Assembly (NCBI GenBank): GCA_001306305.2
Contig: CP155577.1
Coordinates: 1,843,501-1,907,500, forward strand
DNA from: Citromicrobium bathyomarinum
Lineage (GTDB): Bacteria; Pseudomonadota; Alphaproteobacteria; Sphingomonadales; Sphingomonadaceae
DNA length: 64,000 nt
Reading direction: 5' to 3'
Part shown: positions 17,734-24,767 of the stretch, piece after piece
Position numbering within the stretch: position 1 is the first letter of the stretch
Layout of the letters: the number at the start of each line of letters is the position of its first letter
Position numbers and translations under genes: made by a program
The notes under the pieces: model-generated
The model's database searches: none
The model's input: the letters and a program-made list of their open reading frames with translations, nothing else
What the model was told of the DNA's origin: nothing

Positions 17734-19062
17734 GTGGCCATCTTATTTTGCCCTCACTGCGATGTTTCCGCATCGGGCAAGTTGTTCACGCCCGAGCGAT
17801 TTGTATCAGAAATTACTTCGGATCAGTCGCGGCCTGTCTACCTTTGCGCGACTGCGGAGAGGCAACTACGTGAGTGGACCCGAAGTGCCGCCAATCGTTC
17901 GCTAAGGAGGATCGAAGACGCGTACGCTCTAGGTCGCTACAAGATCGCTCGACGTGAAAGACGCGAACACATCGCGAGGCGGGCGGTTCATCTCCATGCG
18001 CTCTTCCTCGCGTTGCGGATGCAGTGGCCTGTTCTTAGCAGCATGTCATCAGAAGAGCAGGAACGGGTGAGGCGGCATCGGATACGAGTTGCCTTCGAAC
18101 AGCTTCCACGCATCGGCAACTTCCGCAAGCCTGCCCGCGCGCGAATGCGTCTCAAGCCAAAGCGCAATGGGCAAGGGCATCGCGGAATTACCTCTTTCGG
18201 CTGGGTAGATAAAGCGCGTCAGTTTGTGCTCCGCTCAGCCTTCCAACCCTTTGCGAACCTCCACGAGGCCCAGTTCATGTATGCGCATGAAGGAATTCCT
18301 CGTGGACCAGCGGCGGTTCGCGAAGCTCTCCTCTCGTCCCTCGCTGATCGCGGTGATGGATGGTCGTTCCTGCAATTCGACATCGTGGACTTCTACGGGT
18401 CGATCTCGCACGCATGGCTGGAGAGTAACCTCGGCATCGATCCGATGGTCGTATCTCGTCATGTCCATACCGGGCAGATGATGATTAAGCGTCCTAGGAA
18501 GATGGCCACCGTTCATGCCACGCATGAAGCAAACGCAGAGGGGGGTCTGCGGGGAATACCGCAAGGATCGGCGCTCTCTCCCATCATCGCCGACTGGATA
18601 ATGGCCCAGGTTCTAAGAGATACCGCTGTCTTCGACGAACTGCCGGTCTACGTTTGGTCGGACAACGTCGGCGTGCTTGCACCCCGGCATAGGGAGAGAG
18701 AGATCGTCGGCCTTGTCCGAGAAGCTTTCGAGCGACACGGCGCAGGCCCCTTCAAACTAACATACAGCGCCAAGCCGACCGTTGAAGAGTTCAAGTTCCT
18801 TGGCACCAATTATCGAGTGGACGAGTGCGGGGTGCCGCACGCCTATATTGCAGAGCAAATCTGGTCCAACTGGGTCTCGTCGATCGGGAGCCGACTGCTG
18901 ATCGCGGGGTCCAACGAAATTGCAGATATTGAGCGTCACGTGGCCGGAAAGCGGGCGGCGTGGTCTTGGTGGGGCGGGTGGCCTGCAATTGAGGATGAGG
19001 TTGCTTCGCTTATCGCCAGCGCGAAGATGCAACCGGGCGTGTCAGAACGCATCGCTGCCTGA
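17734..19062 (+). CDS. Reverse transcriptase with divergent catalytic motif (RT 2), 442 aa
   Basis: GTG 17734 follows AGGAG at six bases. The N-terminal 140 residues are basic and helical, starting with a FCPHCD pair of Cys that could be half a zinc ribbon. The RT palm follows: motif A FLQFDIVDFYGSI (Asp216), motif B LRGIPQGSALSPIIA (about 272-286) and motif C VYVWSDNVGVL, where the usual YxDD reads WSDN (Asp310, Asn311). EEFKFLGTNYRV, a D/E-type motif, comes next. The second catalytic Asp is therefore Asn. No maturase or endonuclease domain is seen. It is unlike RT 1 in length and motifs. Its last 21 bases overlap the convergent serine recombinase gene. Confidence 0.85.
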   Translation: MAILFCPHCDVSASGKLFTPERFVSEITSDQSRPVYLCATAERQLREWTRSAANRSLRRIEDAYALGRYKIARRERREHIARRAVHLHALFLALRMQWPVLSSMSSEEQERVRRHRIRVAFEQLPRIGNFRKPARARMRLKPKRNGQGHRGITSFGWVDKARQFVLRSAFQPFANLHEAQFMYAHEGIPRGPAAVREALLSSLADRGDGWSFLQFDIVDFYGSISHAWLESNLGIDPMVVSRHVHTGQMMIKRPRKMATVHATHEANAEGGLRGIPQGSALSPIIADWIMAQVLRDTAVFDELPVYVWSDNVGVLAPRHREREIVGLVREAFERHGAGPFKLTYSAKPTVEEFKFLGTNYRVDECGVPHAYIAEQIWSNWVSSIGSRLLIAGSNEIADIERHVAGKRAAWSWWGGWPAIEDEVASLIASAKMQPGVSERIAA

Positions 19063-19632
19063 CGAGCAGTAGCGAGAAACGGTATTCTTCGAGATACCGA
19101 ACTGCGCCATCGTTTGTGAGATGCTCGCGCTGTTTTCGCGACGCCACTTGCGGACTTCCGACGGGTCGGCGGCATAAGGACGACCGAGGCTTTCTTTGCC
19201 GCGATGAGTTTTTCCCGTCGTCGCAAGCGCCGCTCGCGCAGCGTCTCGGCCTGCATCGCATCGTTCTTTGATCCGTTGGCGCTCCATGTCCGCGATCTGT
19301 GCAAGCACGGCCACAATGAGCTCGCCCACGCCTTTGCCAATCGGTCCGAGGCCCACAACGTCGAGCGTAACTCCTTGCGAAATCAAATTACGAACGTTCG
19401 CCTGTACGTCGAGCGCGTCACGTCCGAGACGGTCGAGAGCATAGACACAAACAGTGTCGCCCTCGCGCACGTAGGATAAAAGATCGCTAAATCCGGGGCG
19501 GGTGGCAGCGGGCGTTGCTCCGCTCACACCTTCGTCGCTGAACTCACGATCAAATGGACCTTGGAGAGCACTGCGCTGTGCGTCGAGGCTCTGCCCTCCC
19601 GTAGATACTCGAAAATAGGCGATCCGGCTCAT
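19042..19632 (-). CDS. Serine recombinase (resolvase/invertase family)
   Basis: ATG 19632 with GGAGAACAGGA upstream opens MSRIAYFRVSTGGQSLDAQ, the catalytic start with the nucleophile Ser in RVST. DEGVSGATPAATRPGFSDLL and VYALDRLGRDALDV are conserved catalytic-domain stretches, with the long E-helix region AQIADMERQRIKERC following. The C-terminus ends in a helix-turn-helix (SISQTMAQFGISKNTVSRYC). At 196 residues it has the size of Tn3-type resolvases or Pin-type invertases. No paired res or inversion sites were seen nearby, so its DNA target is unknown. Confidence 0.9.
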   Translation of the reverse strand: MSRIAYFRVSTGGQSLDAQRSALQGPFDREFSDEGVSGATPAATRPGFSDLLSYVREGDTVCVYALDRLGRDALDVQANVRNLISQGVTLDVVGLGPIGKGVGELIVAVLAQIADMERQRIKERCDAGRDAARAALATTGKTHRGKESLGRPYAADPSEVRKWRRENSASISQTMAQFGISKNTVSRYCSSGSDAF

Positions 19633-19864
19633 TCCTGTTCTCCCTACACCCAGAAGATAGCTAAGCTTTTTAGGGCATCCCCAAAACGTCTCCACCCTAT
19701 CTTATGGGGCAGGAGGTGCAAGCCGAAATGCGCGCCCCAGAACTTACAAGTTTTGCTCTGCATTTTGACAAACGGGGCCCAATCGATATCACGGTGTAAC
19801 AAACCTTTCTTTTTGAGAGGGCAGCATAGTTTCTGGTGGCATCTTTCTGGGGGGAGTGAATTTG

Positions 19865-21577
19865 ATGCGTTCGTCGTTTCTATTATCCGCTGCTTTTTTT
19901 ACGATTGCGGGCATGTTCGCAGCACCCTCACCCGCTCATGCAACGGCGGACACTGACGCTGCTACGCCCCAAAGCCTGTGGCAATTTCTTGATGATTCCT
20001 TTGAGGAGATTGCGTCAGCATGCATCAAGGAGGGTAAATTCAAGGCGAAAGAGCGAATTTTAGACGGTACGAAGTATCAGACTTTCGTGCCCGACTATGT
20101 TTGGAACTCCGATCGCCTAGATGGTCAACTAAGAGATCAGGTTACGGGCTCGAATGTAAATGGATTGCAAACCTACTGGGGAGGTATTTACAGCTCGCGA
20201 TCTGTGACGAGCAGGCTACCCAATACCTCGTTAGACATCTTTTGGGGTGGTGATGAGCTAATAATCTCCACCGACCAAACTGACCGAGACATCGAGTTTA
20301 CAAACTGTGTTACAATGGTAGCTGCACAAGGTGGAGTCGAAGCGAACTTCTCCGCTTTTCAAGCGGCTGTAGACTCGTCATTGGCCTCTTCAGAGAAGAC
20401 TACAGCCTACGTATTTATAGGCAAGGCCTTTTCTCCCTATGCGATAGCTTTGGGAATGGAAAATACACAGGGGACTAGTCTCCCGCCAAACAGAAGTCCT
20501 CTACAATACATGACTAGGCTCTGGCACTGGTATAAGAGAAATCCGACTCAAGCAGCTAACACCCTCTATATCCCCGCGTCTGTCGACACTGTTCAAGTTC
20601 GCAGGGAAGCAAACGTTTCCTTAGAGACTTTACTCGACGCCCGCGCGAGTGCTGCATTTGGACTGGGTGTTGTGCAGGGCTCCGTATCTTCGAATGCGAA
20701 ATACGATATGGCAATTGATCGCTCAAGTATTGATACGGACGTGGCTTTGCTGGGAGATTTTTCCTTTCTGGAAATTGATGACGCAAACCAGCTGGCGAAA
20801 AAACTGACCAATGCTCTTAAGTTGGACGTCGCTGGGCCTGAAAATATCCAAGAAATCGGCGCTAACAACTTTTCGTACACCGCAGAGATCGAGGGTATGA
20901 GCCGGGCTCTTTGTGACAGCGCAGAACTCGAAACGGACAGCGGTGGCGATTTCCCGGGCGTGAAGGCGTCTTACATCAGGCCAAAGCAAGACGCGGGCGG
21001 TGGCGAGACTGATGCTTGTATTGTTCGTTGGGACTTCCAAGGGCCGTCTCAAATCCGGGAAAAACACAGGCTTCAGCTTATAGTACGGTCTCGCTTAAGC
21101 AATGAGGGTGGCGGTGCATCGTTCGAAATTAAAACAAATGACGAACTCGCGTTAGCTGATGTAAGAAATAAAATAGGGCTCGGTGGATCGAGATTTCCTA
21201 CTTTGACCTTGCGTCCAGAAGATGCGACCATGGATAAAGAGTACTCGTTAAATTACCTGATCAAGGAAGAAGACGGTGTGCGCTTAGAGCGCATCTTGGT
21301 CAATCCTTCTAATGTTTCAGTCGAGTGTGAGGGAAGGGATGCTAGCTTAAATGGTTTCGCCGAGTTGTGGGATGCCAACATTACGCAACCCGATACGAGG
21401 CGACTAGTCGGTCTCACTCTTCGCTTTAGCGCTGACTATTTCCGTTTCCTCGGGAAGGGGGACACTACTACGTGCTCACTTTCCGGCACTCTCCGCTCTG
21501 ACAGATCCGGTATTAGCCCCGCAAGGTTCGATCTTCCCCTCCCAACAAAGGAGTTTTCGGTCGTTAGGCCGGAATGA
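19865..21577 (+). CDS. Exported protein of unknown function, 570 aa
   Basis: ATG 19865 lies eight bases after GGGGGGAG. MRSSFLLSAAFFTIAGMFAAPSPAHA is a clear Sec signal peptide, so the product is exported. The mature part is mixed alpha/beta, with scattered Cys that could form disulfides (CIKEG, NCVTM, ALCDSA, DACIV, VECEG, TTCSL). It has no motif I recognise; the second half (from about residue 330) looks like repeated beta-rich units. GC is clearly lower than the chromosome. It sits alone in the island between the recombinase and another exported protein gene. Confidence 0.75.
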   Translation: MRSSFLLSAAFFTIAGMFAAPSPAHATADTDAATPQSLWQFLDDSFEEIASACIKEGKFKAKERILDGTKYQTFVPDYVWNSDRLDGQLRDQVTGSNVNGLQTYWGGIYSSRSVTSRLPNTSLDIFWGGDELIISTDQTDRDIEFTNCVTMVAAQGGVEANFSAFQAAVDSSLASSEKTTAYVFIGKAFSPYAIALGMENTQGTSLPPNRSPLQYMTRLWHWYKRNPTQAANTLYIPASVDTVQVRREANVSLETLLDARASAAFGLGVVQGSVSSNAKYDMAIDRSSIDTDVALLGDFSFLEIDDANQLAKKLTNALKLDVAGPENIQEIGANNFSYTAEIEGMSRALCDSAELETDSGGDFPGVKASYIRPKQDAGGGETDACIVRWDFQGPSQIREKHRLQLIVRSRLSNEGGGASFEIKTNDELALADVRNKIGLGGSRFPTLTLRPEDATMDKEYSLNYLIKEEDGVRLERILVNPSNVSVECEGRDASLNGFAELWDANITQPDTRRLVGLTLRFSADYFRFLGKGDTTTCSLSGTLRSDRSGISPARFDLPLPTKEFSVVRPE

Positions 21578-21686
21578 TCAAAATCTGACCAAGAGCAACG
21601 CCGCTTGGGCCCGTGCTATGGCTCATTTAAGGTGGAGAAATTACGGCGTCCAACCGCTTGTCATCATGAGGGCAGGAGACATCGCT

Positions 21687-21702
21687 TTGCAACAGGTTGC
21701 AC
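21687..21702. repeat. Island palindrome copy 3 (TTGCAACAGGTTGCAC)
   Basis: A less perfect copy of the island palindrome. It lies between the convergent ends of the two exported-protein genes, where a promoter is not expected, so a role other than simple repression is possible. Confidence 0.45.
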
Positions 21703-21726
21703 AGGGCGCGGAGCGCTGAGCAGACC

Positions 21727-22269
21727 TCAAAATGCCAACTTATCTGAGAGGTCAGCCGGATCAGTTTCCACTGCTTCGGCGCCACACATGATGGCAACAT
21801 GTTCGTCGTAAAGGCTACTAGACAACATAAGTTTTGGCTTCTCGGCGATGTTCGTCTCCTCGGGCTCACGCTTCATCGGCCTGCTAGACATATCCATCGA
21901 GTAAAGAGTGACGATGTCGGTCTGGCTCGGTTGCAGCGCGAATGGCTCCCATCCGGTGTAGCCACCCATCCGGTTTTTCGCATTAATTTCGCCACAGAAA
22001 ATTAGCACTATCCCACCTCGATGCTTCCACGGAACCTTGTCTGATTGCCCTTCATCGGAGGTGTACACGGAACGAACGAGACGTGCCTGGACATTCCTAA
22101 ACCGAGCCGAAGGATAATCCGTAAGCGCATCATCCAAGGTCGCCCGCGCTTCGGGGATAGCCGCCATTGCTCTAGCGTTGAGGGTTTCTTGGGCAGTGTC
22201 AGTTTGAGCCGCTGCCATGACTGGAATGGAAATGAGAGTAGCGCCAAGCACGGTCGCGAGCTTCAACAT
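21727..22269 (-). CDS. Exported protein of unknown function, 180 aa
   Basis: Starts with a signal peptide (MLKLATVLGATLISIPVMAAAQ). The mature region has ARFRNVQARLVRS, then GGIVLIFCGEINAKNRMGGYTGWEPFAL. This FCGEINxKNxxGGYTGW pattern is one I associate with small exported proteins on sphingomonad plasmids and islands, without an assigned function. A second Cys near the end (AIMCGAEA) could pair with the first. It is transcribed toward the 570-residue exported protein gene. Confidence 0.75.
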   Translation of the reverse strand: MLKLATVLGATLISIPVMAAAQTDTAQETLNARAMAAIPEARATLDDALTDYPSARFRNVQARLVRSVYTSDEGQSDKVPWKHRGGIVLIFCGEINAKNRMGGYTGWEPFALQPSQTDIVTLYSMDMSSRPMKREPEETNIAEKPKLMLSSSLYDEHVAIMCGAEAVETDPADLSDKLAF

Positions 22270-22331
22270 TCGATCTCCTGTCGTTCGTAAATAGGTACTA
22301 TAAAGCCCTGTTTGCTAACTGCAAACCGGCA

Positions 22332-22718
22332 TTGTGCGTGCCTGTCGCAATCGGTCCTTCGCCTCCAAAAGTCTCACCTTGGGAGGCGCGATTGGCCACA
22401 CTGGCGAGAGAGTTTGGGAATGGGGTCCGTGTTCGCCGGAAAGCGCGCGGGCTCACGCAAGCAAAGCTCGGTGAGGCAGCTGGACTGAGCGAGGAGTGGT
22501 TACGTCGCATCGAACGGGGTGCCGGTACGCCGTCGTTTGACGCTATCGAAGCCTTATCAGAAGCTCTCGGGTGCTCGGCTGGTGATCTCTTCACCGTGCC
22601 GTCAACTCGTGATCAGAACCTCACGAGAATCGATGCAATGCTCGCCGATCTGCCCATCGATGATTTGGCATGGGTGGAGGAGCTGCTTTCGGTCGCTCTG
22701 CGCGGTAGAGGCGAATAA
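22332..22718 (+). CDS. XRE-family regulator, about 128 aa
   Basis: A small DNA-binding protein with the helix-turn-helix at VRVRRKARGLTQAKLGEAAGLSEEWLRRIERG, then GTPSFDAIEALSEALGCSAGDLF. The C-terminal LADLPIDDLAWVEELLSVAL could be a dimer helix. The exact start is uncertain: the frame opens at TTG 22332, and GTG 22338 is also possible. It lies just ahead of a copy of the island palindrome at 22768 and convergent to the integrase, a usual place for an island regulator or directionality factor. Confidence 0.75.
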   Translation: MCVPVAIGPSPPKVSPWEARLATLAREFGNGVRVRRKARGLTQAKLGEAAGLSEEWLRRIERGAGTPSFDAIEALSEALGCSAGDLFTVPSTRDQNLTRIDAMLADLPIDDLAWVEELLSVALRGRGE

Positions 22719-22767
22719 CGCGAACGTGAGGCAGACTTACATCTGGATCACAGCCGCTCAGGTTGTG

Positions 22768-22783
22768 TTGCAACCGGTTGCAA
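22768..22783. repeat. Island palindrome copy 4 (perfect TTGCAACCGGTTGCAA)
   Basis: The perfect 16-bp form of the palindrome. It lies between the end of the second XRE gene (22718) and the convergent end of the integrase gene (22804). Confidence 0.6.
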
Positions 22784-22803
22784 AATTGGGCTGAAGAGAC
22801 TGC

Positions 22804-24534
22804 CTATGTGGAGTCCTTCCGAAGCACACTTATGAGGCTGAAATCGTCATACTGCACTTTCTGGAGAGCCCGGTGTAGCAGCGGGACTGCGGTCCGGTCT
22901 CCGTACCGCTGGCCCTGATTGATTGCTGCCCAGCCGCCCAAGGCGTTTGCGGTGTCATCGGGTATGTCAGCCATCCGACAGGCATCCCTAAATCCATGCC
23001 GGAAGCTATGAAATACGAGCGAGGCGTCGCGCAGTCCGACACCGTCCATAAATCGTCCAAACCACTTCGAGAAATTATCTGAGTAACTGCCTTTGGCGCT
23101 TCGGGTAAGTCCGGGGAAAAGCCGGTCGGTCTTTCCGCAGCTTCGGACGTAATCCTCAAACCCTGCTGCGAGCAACTCATCGTGGATGGGGAGGATGCGT
23201 TCACTGTTGCGGTTTTTGAAGCGCTTCCCCTCCACCGCTCTACCGGTTCGGTCGAAACGCGTAAGATTGAGACATCGGACCCCATTGACCGTCACCGCGT
23301 CCTCAGTTCGCAGTTGGCATAGCTCGCCAGCGCGGGCTCCGGTGTACGCTGCCAAAGCAGGTATCCAAAACTTGTGAGGGGCTTCAATGCGGAATGCTGC
23401 AAGATGCCGAAAGATCGTCCTCAATTCATCCGGCGTCATTCCGCGTCGCTCGACTTCGGCCTCCCGCTTTGGCTTCAAACCTTCGGTTTTGACGGTTACG
23501 CCGTAGCCGTGAAGTGCGCCCCAGCGAAGGATGGTGCAGAGCCCTTGCACGTAGCTCCTTACAGTATTCGGTGCGAGGCGCTTATGATCGCCGTCATCGG
23601 CAGCCACGATGGATTGAGCAAAAGTCAGCCTTGGGAACTTCTTGGTTCCATTCGCGGGGAGCCGTTCGATGAAGGCGACCAGATGGGCGCAACGCTGCCG
23701 CGTGATCTGAGAGGTAGGTAGTTCTCGTCCCCATTCTTCCTCAATGAGACGGAAGAGTAAGCCGTACTTTCGAGCGGTGCTCTCGGTGCCATGGAGGCGC
23801 TCCCGCTCCGCGCGATAGTCGTCCAGAAGGTCGCCAACGGTGCCCCTATGCTCCTCACCAGCGTGTCCCATGGGATTAAAGATGGGATGGGCAGGCGTTC
23901 GCGCCTCACCGGTGAGGTGATCCCTCGCGAGCATGGTTTCATGCCGCAAGCCTTCCGCTACCAGCGATCTCAAGCGTCTGAAGGCTGGGCCGTCGTGATC
24001 GACCGACGCATAGTGGACCGCAGTTTTTATCCTACCGAGCTTAAGGGGCCTACTCGCGGCACCTGCTTCTACAAGCAGCCGATCGGCCATATCGGTAGCC
24101 AAGTCTCGCCCCTCTTCTCGGGCTTGAGACCCTAGTGCCTGATCCGCCTCGATGGCTTCGATAGCACCTTGAATGCCTGTGTCGTCATCCGGGGAGGGCT
24201 GGCGGATTGCGCTCCGACCGTTCCACCAGTCGCGAACGAGGTTTTCCAACTCACCTCTACCGAGTGCATCGATGCAACCGGTTGCAATGGCCGCTCGTTT
24301 AGCAGGCATTGATCGGAGCTCGTCCCTAGCTCTCGCAAACATCAGCTCAATCTCAGCCATCTTGATCGGGTAGAGCCGGATCGCTTCCCGCTTGCTCTCG
24401 GTACCCAAGCTGCGGCGGATCGATTCTTTTCCAACAACCGCGACGATCTCCATTGGCGTGCGCTTGCGCACCCACCAGCGGCTGGAGTTTTTCGGTCTGT
24501 GTAGCCCGGGGTAGTTCGCCATTTCATCGTCCAT
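22804..24534 (-). CDS. Site-specific tyrosine recombinase (island integrase)
   Basis: A 576-residue integrase. The N-terminus (YPGLHRPKNSSRWWVRKRTP) matches the DUF6538-type arm-binding start. A SAM-like core-binding domain spans roughly residues 230-345. The catalytic domain has Arg401 in YTGARAGELCQL, HSFRHGF with His509 and Arg512, GGW near 533-535 and the nucleophile Tyr544 in GQRYGD. All catalytic residues are present, so the enzyme looks active. The start codon overlaps the right-hand TGTGTCAC pair, suggesting autoregulation. It sits 86 bases from tRNA-Ile2, its target. Confidence 0.93.
   Translation of the reverse strand: MDDEMANYPGLHRPKNSSRWWVRKRTPMEIVAVVGKESIRRSLGTESKREAIRLYPIKMAEIELMFARARDELRSMPAKRAAIATGCIDALGRGELENLVRDWWNGRSAIRQPSPDDDTGIQGAIEAIEADQALGSQAREEGRDLATDMADRLLVEAGAASRPLKLGRIKTAVHYASVDHDGPAFRRLRSLVAEGLRHETMLARDHLTGEARTPAHPIFNPMGHAGEEHRGTVGDLLDDYRAERERLHGTESTARKYGLLFRLIEEEWGRELPTSQITRQRCAHLVAFIERLPANGTKKFPRLTFAQSIVAADDGDHKRLAPNTVRSYVQGLCTILRWGALHGYGVTVKTEGLKPKREAEVERRGMTPDELRTIFRHLAAFRIEAPHKFWIPALAAYTGARAGELCQLRTEDAVTVNGVRCLNLTRFDRTGRAVEGKRFKNRNSERILPIHDELLAAGFEDYVRSCGKTDRLFPGLTRSAKGSYSDNFSKWFGRFMDGVGLRDASLVFHSFRHGFRDACRMADIPDDTANALGGWAAINQGQRYGDRTAVPLLHRALQKVQYDDFSLISVLRKDST
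24273..24286. repeat. Island palindrome copy 5 (TGCAACCGGTTGCA)
   Basis: A perfect 14-bp core of the palindrome inside the 5' part of the integrase gene, about 250 bases downstream of its start. An intragenic position could allow a roadblock on integrase transcription. Confidence 0.5.
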
Positions 24535-24554
24535 GTGTCACGCATATGTGTCAC
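24534..24554 (+). repeat. Right integrase arm-type sites (two TGTGTCAC, 13-bp period)
   Basis: TGTGTCAC at 24534-24541 and 24547-24554, same orientation and 13-bp period as the pair at 15001-15021. They lie 66 bp inside the right core. The first copy covers the integrase ATG (24534-24532 on the minus strand). Confidence 0.65.
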
Positions 24555-24619
24555 AGTTCGACGGGAAAACCCTATATTTTGCGATGGCTTACGCATTTCT
24601 GCGCCGTCCGGTGGGGGGG

Positions 24620-24696
24620 TGGTGGGCCCGGCAGGACTCGAACCCGCGACCTAGCCGTTATGAGCGGCCAGCTCTAACCAACTGAGCTACAGGCCC
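24620..24696 (-). tRNA. tRNA-Ile2 (anticodon CAT, lysidine-modified)
   Basis: The minus strand folds as a tRNA. The acceptor GGGCCTG pairs with CGGGCCC, the D arm contains AGCTCAGTTGGTTAGAGC, the anticodon loop CTCATAACG carries CAT, the T arm has GGTTCGAGTCC, and CCA is encoded. The CTCATAA anticodon loop identifies it as the AUA-reading tRNA-Ile, whose C34 is changed to lysidine by TilS, and not a tRNA-Met. Its 3' end doubles as the island attachment site and was regenerated on integration. Confidence 0.88.
24621..24637. repeat. Right attachment site (att core in tRNA-Ile2)
   Basis: The 17 bases GGTGGGCCCGGCAGGAC are the complement of the tRNA 3' end (T-arm side through the CC of CCA). They are repeated at 14922-14938, marking the integrase-proximal junction. 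Confidence 0.85.
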
Positions 24697-24767
24697 CCGG
24701 ATCGCGATGCCATCGCAAGGCCGGGCGCTAGCCGCGATTGCGCGAGCCTGCAAGCGGGCAGTGGCCC

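Larger units (their letters stand above)
14922..24637. mobile_element. tRNA-Ile2-integrated genomic island with two reverse transcriptases, about 9.7 kb
   Basis: The island lies between identical 17-bp repeats, one being the 3' end of tRNA-Ile2(CAT). It contains a tyrosine recombinase gene next to that tRNA, with matching pairs of TGTGTCAC arm sites inside each end. Cargo genes have lower GC and different codon use from both flanks. Cargo, left to right: RT 1 with a small membrane protein, a XRE regulator with a possible HEPN-like partner, RT 2, a serine recombinase, two exported proteins and a second XRE regulator. No conjugation or phage structural genes are present, so it would rely on its own integrase and outside help for transfer. 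Confidence 0.85.

Noticed and set aside
15105-19062. Diversity-generating retroelement
   Set aside because: Neither RT shows the DGR-type SQ in motif 4 (they read FPQSTILAS and IPQGSALSP), and no template/variable repeat pair was seen.
17734-19062. Group II intron with its encoded protein
   Set aside because: RT 2 has no maturase X or HNH domain and no intron domain V-like hairpin was found around it.
24620-24696. tRNA-Met for the CAT tRNA
   Set aside because: The CTCATAA anticodon loop, the acceptor stem and the overall match to ileX-type tRNA favour lysidine-modified tRNA-Ile2.
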